A stretch of DNA of 34,938 bases, from the NCBI GenBank assembly GCA_937896835.1, contig CALBOJ010000072.1, positions 1-34,938 on the forward strand, written 5' to 3'. The notes under the pieces are model-generated. The model made no database searches, had not been told where the DNA came from, and saw only the letters and a program-made list of their open reading frames with translations. The translations under genes and the position numbers were made by a program. Source of the stretch: an uncultured Collinsella sp. Its GTDB lineage: Bacteria > Actinomycetota > Coriobacteriia > Coriobacteriales > Coriobacteriaceae. Below, one piece after another: positions 1 to 9,162 of the stretch (positions within the stretch are counted from its first letter, which is position 1; every line of letters starts with the position of its first letter).

Positions 1-1528
1 CCGCCGTATCCATAACGCGAAACTCCGCCACCTCGTCGCGGGGCGGCACGCCGGGGCGCTGCTCTTCAAAGGGACTGCCCGGAGCGCCCAGGCTAAAGAG
101 ATCCGCCGACCAGTCGCCGTAGGTAACCGTAATCTTGCAGGTCACGAGCCCATCGTCGACGCCGATTGCCATGGCAAAGCTCGGCTCGGGCGCCACGGTA
201 TCGAGCGCGGCGGGCGCGGTGAGGTCGGTATAGTCGCGCAAAATGGGCAGCGCCATACGGCAGAACTCACCCACCTGCTCGGCGGCAATATGGGCGGGCG
301 TGCGGCACGGCAGCAAGCGCGACAAAAAAGGTGCGGCATGCTGAGCAAATGCAGCGTCGGTACGGCGCGCGCGGCGCGTGTCAACCAAGTAGGCGGCATC
401 GCCCGACGCAAAGCAGTACATATCGGCGGGCAGGCGCAGGTCATAGCTACCACCAGCCGCCGGCGCGATTTTGGCGGCAAGAAGTGGTGGGCGCTTAGCG
501 GACGCCTCGTCCTCCCCTTGCGGAGACGGCTCAACCGCCACGTCGTAGGTGCGACGCGTCGTCGTCCCCCGCGACCAGGCGGGCTCAAAGGAGATGGTCT
601 GGCCGCGCAGCAGGTCCAGCACATATACGATGCTATGCTCGGACAGCGGCAACTGACGCTCGGCAACAAAACCGCTGCGGGCAAAGTCGTACGACGCCGA
701 ACGCGAGCTTGTGATGTCATCGAGATAGGCAACTGTCGTCACAACAAGGTTGAGCAGCTTTGCCGATGTTTCGTCAAAGGCCTCAGGTGAATGGACAAAC
801 GTGAGCTTCTTGCCATAGGAGAACGTGCCGCCGCGCACGTAGGCATCGGCCATGCCGTCGATGTCCTTGACCACGTAGGAGACCGATCCACAGCGAATGC
901 GGAACTCGAGCGCCCAGCTAAAGCGGTCAGCGAACAGCGGATTGTAGTACGGCACCAACGAGGGCTCCAACGCCGCTTTGGGGGCGTCGGGATCAACGGC
1001 ACCGGCAAGTTTGCGGCGCATGCTCGCCAGCTCATCCATGCGCGCGTCCGAAAGATCGGAAAGCGCCGCCACAAGGCTCGGGCTCGTGGGGACGGGCGCC
1101 GGGAAGGGAAAGTTGGGGTTGACGGCCGGCGCGGCGGACGCGGCACGCGCGGGCTGTTTCGGCTGCGCCGTAAACGTGCGAACCGGCGTGCGCAGCCCCT
1201 CAACAGGCTCAATGCCGCTGGTGTCCAGGTACGCCAGCGCTGTGGCGATGGCGTGCTTGCACATACCGGGATAGCGGTATGCGGCGGGGCAGTCGCAGTC
1301 GTAGTCGACCACCTCGTGCTCGTCCATATCGAGCGCCACGTGCGTCTTGTACAGGTCGCCGCGCGAGCCGCGCACCGAGCCCTCAACCGTCACGTTTTTG
1401 GAGAAGCGCGAGCCGCTGTCCTCAATCGACAGCACGGCGCCGTTGAGCATGAGCGAGCGGCCCTTCATAAAGGTGCCGCTCAACGCCGCCTCTTTGCGAA
1501 GCGCCTGCACAAACGTCCCCTGCGCCAT
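1..1528 (-). CDS. SWIM zinc-finger protein, N-terminal part of an SNF2-family helicase (runs off left edge)
   Basis: An uninterrupted minus-strand frame runs from an ATG at 1528 to the left edge, so about 509 residues are visible and the C-terminus is missing. The start has a clear ribosome site (GGAGGAAG) and lies 28 bases after the dnaE stop, so the two are probably co-transcribed. Residues 78-92 form a SWIM zinc finger (C78-x-C80-x9-C90-x-H92, in DYDCDCPAAYRYPGMCKH). Residues about 110-140 are an Ala/Pro-rich linker. The rest resembles the region that follows SWIM in bacterial SNF2 proteins (SNF2-associated domain). In this family a Swi2/Snf2 ATPase motor follows, remodelling protein-DNA complexes; that part lies outside the window, so the helicase assignment is inference. 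The SWIM motif itself is seen directly. Confidence 0.8.
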   Translation of the reverse strand, partial: MAQGTFVQALRKEAALSGTFMKGRSLMLNGAVLSIEDSGSRFSKNVTVEGSVRGSRGDLYKTHVALDMDEHEVVDYDCDCPAAYRYPGMCKHAIATALAYLDTSGIEPVEGLRTPVRTFTAQPKQPARAASAAPAVNPNFPFPAPVPTSPSLVAALSDLSDARMDELASMRRKLAGAVDPDAPKAALEPSLVPYYNPLFADRFSWALEFRIRCGSVSYVVKDIDGMADAYVRGGTFSYGKKLTFVHSPEAFDETSAKLLNLVVTTVAYLDDITSSRSASYDFARSGFVAERQLPLSEHSIVYVLDLLRGQTISFEPAWSRGTTTRRTYDVAVEPSPQGEDEASAKRPPLLAAKIAPAAGGSYDLRLPADMYCFASGDAAYLVDTRRARRTDAAFAQHAAPFLSRLLPCRTPAHIAAEQVGEFCRMALPILRDYTDLTAPAALDTVAPEPSFAMAIGVDDGLVTCKITVTYGDWSADLFSLGAPGSPFEEQRPGVPPRDEVAEFRVMDTA

Positions 1529-1556
1529 CACTTCCTCCAATCTCACCCGGGGTAGC

Positions 1557-4500
1557 TTAGATCACCGTCACGCGACCCTGGTTACCCACAATGGCCTTGG
1601 CCTCGGCCAGCAGCGGAATCGAGCGCGCGTTGACCTTGGCCGGCACCTCGGCACGTAGCACGCGCCCGTCCACCTGCTCGATAAAGATCTCCACGCGATC
1701 GCCGCCCGGGTTGGCGGTAAGCACCGTGGCAAGACGCGCCATATTGCCCTGGCTAAAGCGGCTGTTGGGCACCATGACCTCAAACACCTTGGGCTTGTTG
1801 TTCTCCTCGTTAAGCTCGAGCGGCACGATCTCCTGCGCGATGATCTGGTCGCCGCGGTCCGAGCGCTCGAGCTTGCCCTTAATGCGCACAAAGGCATCGG
1901 ACAGCTGCGCGCCGGTCTCGGGATCGACCTCGCCGTACAGGTACCCCTCGGCCTCTTTATAGGTCTTGGGGAACACGACGACGGTGGCCTCGCCTTCCAT
2001 GTCCTCGAGCTGCACGATGCCCATGGGGTCACCGTTTTTGGTCACGCGCTTGGACACGCTCGAGACCATACCGGCCCACCACAGCGCCTTGCCCTCGGGA
2101 ATCTCCTGGTTGATGGTGCCGCCCGTAGGATTCTGAACCTCGTAGCCGGTGTCGATCTGCGAGAACGAGAAGTCGCGCGCCTTGGCTAGTGCATACTCAA
2201 ACGGGCGCAGCGGGTGGTCCGAGACATAGATGCCCAGAACTTCCTTCTCCTGGCTCAGCTTAAGGTGGCGGTCCCATTCCTGGCCATCCGGATCGGGCAC
2301 GCTCACCTCAAAGCCCGAGCCCTCAACGTCGCCAAACATGTCGAAGAACGACGTCTGGCCGCTCGCGCGATCCTTCTGGCGCTTCACCGCGGCATCGATG
2401 ATGTTCTCGGGGTTGTTCTTATCCACAAAGTGCATCATCTGGCGACGCGGATACCCCGTGGAGTCGAAGGCGCCTGCCTTGATGAGCGATTCGATCACGC
2501 GGCGGTTGGCCTGGCTCGAGTCCACGCGCTCGACAAAGTCGTGCAGCGTCTTAAACGGGCCGCCCGCCTCGCGCTCGGCGATAATCGCCTGCGCCACGCC
2601 GGTGCCCACGCCGCGGATGCCGGCCAGACCAAAGCGCACGCCCTCCTTGGTAGCCGTGAACTCGGTACCGGACTCGTTGACATCTGGCGACAGCACGGGG
2701 ATGCCGTCGTGACGGCATGCCGAGACGTAGTGCACGATCTTGTCGGTCTTGCCCGTATAGGACGTCAGAACGGCCGCCATGTACTCGTGCGGATAGTGCG
2801 CCTTGAGCCACGCCGTCTGCATAACCAGAATGGCATAGCCGGCGGAGTGCGACTTGTTGAAGGCGTAGGACGCGAACTCGAGAACATCGTCCCAAATCTT
2901 CTGGGCGACCTCGCGCGTGTAGTTATTTTTGATAGCGCCGTTCATCCAGTGGTCGTAGGTGGTCTCGTCCGAGCCATCCTCCCAGTGAAGCACCGTCGAC
3001 GTGAGCAGCTTGATCTTTTTCTTAGCCACGGGCTTACGGATACGCGAGTCCGATTCGCCCTTGGAGAAGCCGCACATCTCGACGGAGATGAGCATAACCT
3101 GCTCCTGGTAGACCATGGTGCCGTAGGTTTCGCCCAGGATGTCGTCCAGGCGGTCGTCGTAGGAGACCGCCGGCTCCTTGCCGTTCATACGGTTGATGTA
3201 AGACGAGACCATGCCGGCGCCCAGCGGGCCCGGGCGGTACAGAGCGATCAATGCCACGACGTGCTTGTACTCGGTGGGCTTCATGTTCTTGATCGTGGCC
3301 GTCATGCCGGCGGACTCGACCTGGAAGACGCCGGCGGTGTGGCCGGAACCCATGAGCTTAAAGATCTCGGGGTCGTCAAAGGGAATCTCTTCCTCTTTGA
3401 TGTCGATGCCGAAGTTCTTTTTGATGTTTGCCTTGGCCTTGGAGATAACAGTCAGCGTGCGCAGGCCCAAGAAGTCCATCTTGAGCAGGCCCATGTCGGC
3501 AACGGTATGGCCCTCGTACTGGGTAATCTCGACGCCGCCCTTGGTGTCGAGCTTGGTGGGCACGTGCTCGTTGACGGGGTCGCGGCAGATCAGAACGGCG
3601 CACGCGTGCACGCCCTCGCCACGGGTGAGGCCCTCGATTGAGAGCGCCGTGTCGATGATGCGGCGGGCGTCGTCGTCCTTTTTATATGCCTCGGCAAAAT
3701 CGGGGTTAAACAGGTCCTCTTTGCCGGGTTGCTTTTCGAGCACCTGCTTGAGCTTGACCTTGGGGTCGCTCGAGACCATCTTGGACAGACGCTGGCCCAT
3801 GTAGACCGGGTAGTCCAGGACGCGAGCGGCGTCGTTGATGGCCTGCTTGGCCTTAATGGTCGAGTAGGTGATGACGTGGGTGACCTTCTCGGGGCCGTAG
3901 AGCTGGCGAACGTGCTCCACGACCTCGAGGCGCCGCTCATCGTCGAAGTCCATATCGATATCGGGCATCTCGGTACGCTGCGGGGACAGGAACCTCTCGA
4001 ACATCAGGCCGTTCTCGAGCGGATCGAACGCGGTGATGTTCATGGCGTAGGCGACGATAGCGCCGGCAGCCGAGCCACGGCCGGGGCCGACGCCGATGCC
4101 GTTGTCTTTGGCCCATTGCACGTACTCGGCAACAATCAAAAAGTAGGCGGCAAAGCCCTTGTCGCAGATGACTTTGTATTCGTACTCAAAGCGCTCTTTG
4201 ATGTTGACGCCACCGATCTCGCGCGTGGCCCAGTCGTCACCGTAGTGCTGGCGCAGGCCCTTCTCGCACTCGCGGCGGAACTGACTCTCGTGCGTCTCGC
4301 CGGGGTCGAGCAACGGGAAGCGCGGCAGGATGATGGAGTCCCAGTCCAGCTCGACGTAGCACTTGTCGGCGATCTCGAGCGTGTTGTCGCAGGCCTCGGG
4401 GCAATACGGGAACATCGCCCGCATCTCCTCCTCGGTCTTCATGTAAAACTCCGAGCCAGTCATGCGCATGCGGTTGGGGTCGTCGACCTTGGCGTTCATG

Positions 4501-5360
4501 CCGATGCACATGATGACGTCCTGCACGGGAGCGTCCTCGCGGCGCAGGTAGTGGAAGTCGTTGGTGGCGATGACCTTGACGCCCACCTGCTTGGCGATGT
4601 CGATGAGCGTGCGGTCCATCTGCTCGTCGGTCAGGCCGTTGTCGGTGGTGATGCCGTGTTCCTGGATCTCGATATAAAAGTCGCCGGGTTCGAAGGTATC
4701 GCGGAAGGTCTCGGCCCACTTGATGGCGCCCTCCATGTCACCGCGGTCGATGTATTTGGGAATGATGCCCGCGATGCAGGCGCTCGTGCAGATCATGCCC
4801 TTGGCATGGCGGCGCAGGTTGTCGAGCGTCACGCGGGGCTTGTAGTAAAAGCCCTGCACGGCGGCCTCGGAAACCGTCTGCATCAGGTTGACGTAGCCCT
4901 CCTGGTCCTTGGCCAGGAGGATCATGTGGTAGAGCTCGGGCTTATGGTCGCGGGCAAGGGTCTCGTCCGGCGTAAAGTAGACCTCGCAGCCAAAGATGGG
5001 CTTGATGACCAGGGGCGGCTTGAGCTCGTCGATATTGCCCTTCTCGTCCCACATAGCCATGTCCTTAACGTACTGGGCATGCTCGCGCGGGTTTTCCTCG
5101 GGGTCGGGCTCCACCAGCTCGTCGCGGCGGTCCTTTTCCAAGAAGGCCTTGTCGTGGCTCCAGGTTTTGTACTCGGGCGTGTTGTGGTTAACGGCGTCGC
5201 AGGCCAGCGCCAAGTCGGGCACGCCATACATGTAGCCGTGATCGGTAATGGCCACGGCAGGCATGCCAAGCTCAACGGCACGGTTGACCATATCCTGGAT
5301 ACGGGTTGCGCCGTCGAGCATGGAGAAAACAGTGTGATTGTGCAGATGGACGAATGCCAT
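1557..5360 (-). CDS. dnaE: DNA polymerase III subunit alpha (replicative polymerase)
   Basis: This 1267-residue protein is the catalytic alpha subunit of the replicative DNA polymerase. An N-terminal PHP domain begins with HLHNHT at 5-10 and keeps metal-binding-type residues (TDH at 39-41, E126, H145, NDFH at 267-270), which suggests an active PHP nuclease as in other actinobacterial DnaE proteins. The palm carries PGRGSAAGAIVAYAMNI (about 426-442) and the catalytic motif PDIDMDF at 466-472 (D467, D469). Tandem HhH elements (about 880-960) and an OB-fold (about 1090-1170) follow. About 60 extra residues, acidic and lysine-rich, lie between about 58 and 120 inside the PHP domain, compared with E. 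coli DnaE. The start has GGAG eight bases upstream. A SWIM/SNF2 gene follows after 28 bases. Confidence 0.97.
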   Translation of the reverse strand: MAFVHLHNHTVFSMLDGATRIQDMVNRAVELGMPAVAITDHGYMYGVPDLALACDAVNHNTPEYKTWSHDKAFLEKDRRDELVEPDPEENPREHAQYVKDMAMWDEKGNIDELKPPLVIKPIFGCEVYFTPDETLARDHKPELYHMILLAKDQEGYVNLMQTVSEAAVQGFYYKPRVTLDNLRRHAKGMICTSACIAGIIPKYIDRGDMEGAIKWAETFRDTFEPGDFYIEIQEHGITTDNGLTDEQMDRTLIDIAKQVGVKVIATNDFHYLRREDAPVQDVIMCIGMNAKVDDPNRMRMTGSEFYMKTEEEMRAMFPYCPEACDNTLEIADKCYVELDWDSIILPRFPLLDPGETHESQFRRECEKGLRQHYGDDWATREIGGVNIKERFEYEYKVICDKGFAAYFLIVAEYVQWAKDNGIGVGPGRGSAAGAIVAYAMNITAFDPLENGLMFERFLSPQRTEMPDIDMDFDDERRLEVVEHVRQLYGPEKVTHVITYSTIKAKQAINDAARVLDYPVYMGQRLSKMVSSDPKVKLKQVLEKQPGKEDLFNPDFAEAYKKDDDARRIIDTALSIEGLTRGEGVHACAVLICRDPVNEHVPTKLDTKGGVEITQYEGHTVADMGLLKMDFLGLRTLTVISKAKANIKKNFGIDIKEEEIPFDDPEIFKLMGSGHTAGVFQVESAGMTATIKNMKPTEYKHVVALIALYRPGPLGAGMVSSYINRMNGKEPAVSYDDRLDDILGETYGTMVYQEQVMLISVEMCGFSKGESDSRIRKPVAKKKIKLLTSTVLHWEDGSDETTYDHWMNGAIKNNYTREVAQKIWDDVLEFASYAFNKSHSAGYAILVMQTAWLKAHYPHEYMAAVLTSYTGKTDKIVHYVSACRHDGIPVLSPDVNESGTEFTATKEGVRFGLAGIRGVGTGVAQAIIAEREAGGPFKTLHDFVERVDSSQANRRVIESLIKAGAFDSTGYPRRQMMHFVDKNNPENIIDAAVKRQKDRASGQTSFFDMFGDVEGSGFEVSVPDPDGQEWDRHLKLSQEKEVLGIYVSDHPLRPFEYALAKARDFSFSQIDTGYEVQNPTGGTINQEIPEGKALWWAGMVSSVSKRVTKNGDPMGIVQLEDMEGEATVVVFPKTYKEAEGYLYGEVDPETGAQLSDAFVRIKGKLERSDRGDQIIAQEIVPLELNEENNKPKVFEVMVPNSRFSQGNMARLATVLTANPGGDRVEIFIEQVDGRVLRAEVPAKVNARSIPLLAEAKAIVGNQGRVTVI

Positions 5361-5399
5361 GTGATGAGCTCCGATGCGGGTTCGTGTTCTGACTGAACG

Positions 5400-5405
5400 A
5401 TTTTA
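5400..5405 (-). promoter_or_regulatory. candidate -10 element for dnaE
   Basis: On the minus strand this reads TAAAAT, about 40 bases before the dnaE ATG. No convincing -35 lies 17 bases upstream, so this is a weak prediction. Confidence 0.3.
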
Positions 5406-5461
5406 CCGCACGGCGCGGACGGCACCCGAACCTAGCCAAACCCACACGGCTCCTCACGCAG

Positions 5462-5524
5462 TTGCGGTGAAATGCGGACTGTTTGGCGGCTTTTTTGGCC
5501 AAAACAGTCCGTATTCCACCGCAA
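5462..5524. repeat. long imperfect palindrome between addA and dnaE
   Basis: The left arm 5462-5487 pairs with the right arm 5498-5524 with two mismatches and one bulged A. The loop is the 10-base GGCTTTTTTG. The arms meet through TTTGGC/GCCAAA. It starts 11 bases past the addA stop, so it may end the addBA transcript, but no T-run follows the stem on either strand. The outer end (CCACCGCAAGTTAT) recurs near 16591, which suggests a dispersed repeat. Confidence 0.75.
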
Positions 5525-5535
5525 GTTATTGAGGG

Positions 5536-8500
5536 CTAGAGGCTGTAGGTGACCACCTGAGGCTCGCACGGGTTGGCGGGGTCGACTTGCTCCACGCGGA
5601 CGAACTTGACGGTCACGGCCTCAAAGCCCGCCTTGTGCAGAACATCAGCGTAAACGCGCGCCTGCAGGGCGTGCTTCTCCTGCAGCTGTTCCGGCGTCTC
5701 GTCCGGTGTGCCGCCCGTCTTGTAGTCGATGACCAGCGCGCGTGACGAATCCGCCGGGTTCGTCGCCAAAGCATCGATGGCGCCCTCGGCATATGCACCG
5801 TAGCGAGCGATGTCCTCGTCCTCGCAGCCCAGCGAAAAGAACGGCACCTCGGCGCGAACGCACGGCCAGGCAAGCAGCTCGGCACGGACCGCCGACTTGA
5901 GCCAGCGATCCAGGGCAACGTCGAAGCGTTCGCGCTGTTCCGGCGTCAGGCGCCACAGGCGAGCCAGGGCGTCGGCACGCTCGGCGGGCAGCGCATCGGC
6001 ACCCATCTCGATCAGCCACTGGCAGGCGGCGTGGAAGGCCGAGCCCAGCGCCATGGGATTGCCGGCGGGCTCGACAGCGGCCACGTCTGCATCCGCCATC
6101 TCGGAACCATCAGACTCCGCATCATCGCCAGCCTCGTCCATGGGCACATGCGCCTCGGTGGCACGGTCCTCGGACTCGGCATGCAGCGCCGCGGCAATTG
6201 ACGAGTAGCTGTACGAATCGCGCACCGGATACGGGCAGATGCCCATGCGTACGCCCACCGCTTGGGGATGCACGAGCTCGAACGCATCGGGTTCGGGGTC
6301 GGCAGGACCGGGGACGATTGTACTGGCCGAATCGTCGGCAGTATCTGTATCGACATCGCCGCGAACAAGCCTGCCCTCGGCATCCAGTGAAGCGTTGGCC
6401 TCAAACGCCTGCTCGCCAAAGGAAAAGTCCGCGAGCGAAATGAGCTCGTAGTCGCCCGGCTGGGAGTTGTCGAACACCAGGCGGTCGGCATCGAGCTGCG
6501 GCATGTCCAGAGCGTCGGTAGGCAGAATACGACGCAGCACGTCATAGGTCAGATCGGTCTCGACGTCGAAGGTCGGCGCGCACAGCTTGCCGCGGCTCAC
6601 GCCGGCATCCATCGCCAAGATCACCAGCTCTCGCGCACGCGTCATGGCAACATAGAGCAAGCGGGCCCGCTCCTCGAGCGAAAGCTGCAGGTCGTCGTCG
6701 CGCAGGCGGGCAAATGCCTCGGCGGGAGAGCCCGTCGCACAGACGTCCTCCATGAGCTCTGGCGGCAGCCACAACGACGTGCCCTTGCCCTTAAACGCAT
6801 GCTCAAACTGCTTTTTGACGTCGTCGCCCTTCACAAAGGTTCCGTCGGCGAGCTTAACGCCGTCGAAGCGTGCCGGCAGCGCCACGATCTGCGCTCCGCC
6901 CTCGACGCGACCCATCTGTGCCGCACCCGAGGACTTACGCACGCCAAAACACTCGGCAACCGCTACGACCGGATACTCCAGACCCTTGGACGCATGCACC
7001 GTCATGATGCGTACCGCGCCGTCGCCCTCCTCGTTGAGCGCGCCCGGGGCCTCCTTGCCCGCCAAGAAGCGGTCGAAGGCGAGCGCAATGGAGCGCGGCG
7101 AGTTGCCGAGCTCGGCCTCTGCCTCGGCCACGGCGTCGAGCGCCTTGAGCACGTTGGCGGCAATGGCCTTGCCCTCGGGACCACGCTGTGCCAGACGTAC
7201 AAACCAGCCGGAGGCGTTGACCACGTCGCGCGCGATGGCGGCGAACGAATCGCGGCCCACGCGACGGAGCGCATACCGCAGCACCTCGCGGGCGCGCGTC
7301 ACGAGCGGCAAGTCTTGCAAACCCGGCACATCGGAATCGCTCATGATGCCCACGTCGATGTTGCGGCGCGAGGTTTCCCCCGTCTGGTCGTCCAGCTTGG
7401 TCGCCAGCGCCAGGAACTCCTGAGCGCCGAGCGCAAACATCGGCGAGGCCAGCAGCGGCATAAGACCCTGCGCCGTATCGGCCGGGTTAGCAAGCGCGCA
7501 CACCAGGGCACGCACCGTCTGCACCTCGGCTGCCTGGGCAAAGACCGAGCCGCCTGCGATCACGCAGTCGAGCCCCTGGTCGCGGAAGGCCTGCGCATAG
7601 ACATCGGCGTTGGTCATGCGGCCCAGCAGCAGGACCATGCTGCCCTGGGGCTGGCCCGCTTTAACGAGTGCTTGGAATCGCTCCGCAATCGCACGAGCTT
7701 TCGCCTGCGTTCGCTCCTGCGTACTGCCACCGGCAACGAAAATCGCCTGGCGGCGCGATGCCTTCGCCTTGAGCTTGTCCTCGCGTTCGTCGCTCGGTTC
7801 AAGATCCAAGAACCCCTGCATCAAACCACCGGTGTCGCCGTCAAAGACGCGCGCCACATAGCGCAGCACCTCGTCGTGGCTGCGGAAGTTGCGTACAAGC
7901 TTGACGAGCTCGCCGGCGGGGGCATCGGACGTGGCGACCGTCTCGGACGCCGTCGTCGAACCCACCTTGCGCTCCTGGCGACGGAATACCTCGACCTCGG
8001 CACCACGGAAGCGGTAGATCGACTGCTGCGCATCGCCTACGGTGCACAGTGCGCGCTCCCCCGCGCCCGTCAGGTGACGGATCAAATCGACCTGCATCTG
8101 GTCGGTATCCTGGAACTCATCGATCATGACCATCTTAAAGCGACCCTCATAGGCCGCTCGGATGGCGGGATAATCGCGCAGCGCCTCGTACGCCATGCGC
8201 AGCAGGTCGTTGTTATCAAGCGCGGACTGGTCAGCCTTGAGCGCGCGGTATTCCGCCTCCACAGCACGAGCAAGCCCCGCCAGCGCATCGAGCGCGGGAC
8301 CACCGCAGGCCAGCACGATATTGATAAACGCATCGGCAGCCTCGGCCTTGAGTAGCTCCACCTGCTCCTTAGAAAACGCCTTGCTCGCCCGAGGCATGCT
8401 GCACGACATCATGAGTCGCGCCGCATCCTCCATGGTTTTGCCGCTCGCCTCAAACGCGTCGATGGCATCGAGTGCCACCTGCGCTTTCTCGGTCGCGGCC

Positions 8501-9159
8501 TTGCTTGCGCCCAGCGCCGCACGATAGGCATCGGCGAGTGCCGAGGTATCGGCCTGGCCGCGCGCCACGCACACGTCGTCCATACCGCCCGGCAGCTGGC
8601 TCGAGAGCTCCAGCAGCTCACGCACCAGCCCTTTAATGGTGGTACCGGCGCCAAACGGCCCACCCTCGCCCGCCATGGGATACCAAGCGTAGAGGGCCTT
8701 AAGCGAAGCGGCGAGCTCGGGGGCGGCATCGGGCGCCGTCGCGCGGGCCAGCACATGCTCAACAGCCTGGTCCATAAGCTCGTCGGTATCGGTGAGCACC
8801 GTGAACTCGGGATCGATGCCCAGCTCCAACGCATGTGCGCGCAGGATACGCGAGCACATGCCGTGAATGGTCGAGATCCACGCATCGTCGACGGTCAGGG
8901 CTTCCTCGTCCATGCCCTCGTCGATGAGCGTGCGGCGCACACGGTCACGGATCTCGGCCGCGGCGTCTTTGGTAAAGGTAATGGCGAGCACCTGGTCCAG
9001 ATGCTCAACGAACGGACCGGATTCGGGCGAGAGCGCGTAGACGATGCGGCGCGTGAGGGTAAAGGTCTTGCCCGAACCGGCACCCGCCGAGACAAACAGC
9101 GGACGGTCGAGCGTTTTGACGATCTGCAGCTGTTGCGGCATCAAAGTCGAAAGATCCAT
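5536..9159 (-). CDS. addA: AddA-like ATP-dependent helicase/nuclease (UvrD superfamily)
   Basis: This 1207-residue protein combines a UvrD/Rep-type superfamily 1A motor with a C-terminal RecB-type nuclease. Visible motifs are Walker A AGAGSGKT (25-32), Walker B with VMIDEFQDTD, YRFRGAEVEVF, the late motif VRIMTVHASKGLEYP, and LLYVAMTRAREL. The nuclease core is ALVIDYKTGG (D1145, K1147), followed by the QLQEKHALQARVYADVL helix typical of AddA. With AddB it resects double-strand breaks and loads RecA. It starts three bases after the addB stop (TAG ACC ATG), with AGAAGGGA inside the end of addB, so translation is probably coupled. An acidic, low-complexity stretch (about residues 985-1060) separates motor and nuclease. 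A palindrome lies just downstream. Confidence 0.93.
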   Translation of the reverse strand: MDLSTLMPQQLQIVKTLDRPLFVSAGAGSGKTFTLTRRIVYALSPESGPFVEHLDQVLAITFTKDAAAEIRDRVRRTLIDEGMDEEALTVDDAWISTIHGMCSRILRAHALELGIDPEFTVLTDTDELMDQAVEHVLARATAPDAAPELAASLKALYAWYPMAGEGGPFGAGTTIKGLVRELLELSSQLPGGMDDVCVARGQADTSALADAYRAALGASKAATEKAQVALDAIDAFEASGKTMEDAARLMMSCSMPRASKAFSKEQVELLKAEAADAFINIVLACGGPALDALAGLARAVEAEYRALKADQSALDNNDLLRMAYEALRDYPAIRAAYEGRFKMVMIDEFQDTDQMQVDLIRHLTGAGERALCTVGDAQQSIYRFRGAEVEVFRRQERKVGSTTASETVATSDAPAGELVKLVRNFRSHDEVLRYVARVFDGDTGGLMQGFLDLEPSDEREDKLKAKASRRQAIFVAGGSTQERTQAKARAIAERFQALVKAGQPQGSMVLLLGRMTNADVYAQAFRDQGLDCVIAGGSVFAQAAEVQTVRALVCALANPADTAQGLMPLLASPMFALGAQEFLALATKLDDQTGETSRRNIDVGIMSDSDVPGLQDLPLVTRAREVLRYALRRVGRDSFAAIARDVVNASGWFVRLAQRGPEGKAIAANVLKALDAVAEAEAELGNSPRSIALAFDRFLAGKEAPGALNEEGDGAVRIMTVHASKGLEYPVVAVAECFGVRKSSGAAQMGRVEGGAQIVALPARFDGVKLADGTFVKGDDVKKQFEHAFKGKGTSLWLPPELMEDVCATGSPAEAFARLRDDDLQLSLEERARLLYVAMTRARELVILAMDAGVSRGKLCAPTFDVETDLTYDVLRRILPTDALDMPQLDADRLVFDNSQPGDYELISLADFSFGEQAFEANASLDAEGRLVRGDVDTDTADDSASTIVPGPADPEPDAFELVHPQAVGVRMGICPYPVRDSYSYSSIAAALHAESEDRATEAHVPMDEAGDDAESDGSEMADADVAAVEPAGNPMALGSAFHAACQWLIEMGADALPAERADALARLWRLTPEQRERFDVALDRWLKSAVRAELLAWPCVRAEVPFFSLGCEDEDIARYGAYAEGAIDALATNPADSSRALVIDYKTGGTPDETPEQLQEKHALQARVYADVLHKAGFEAVTVKFVRVEQVDPANPCEPQVVTYSL

Positions 9160-9162
9160 GGT

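Noticed and set aside
142..1555. Open frames of 166-254 codons on both strands over the left end
   Set aside because: They are out of frame with the SWIM-containing minus frame, which is open to the edge, has a ribosome site and a recognisable zinc motif.
3729..5396. A 555-codon plus-strand frame opposite dnaE
   Set aside because: Composition (Val, Asp, Leu, His, Gly) mirrors dnaE codons read backwards; no motif is seen.
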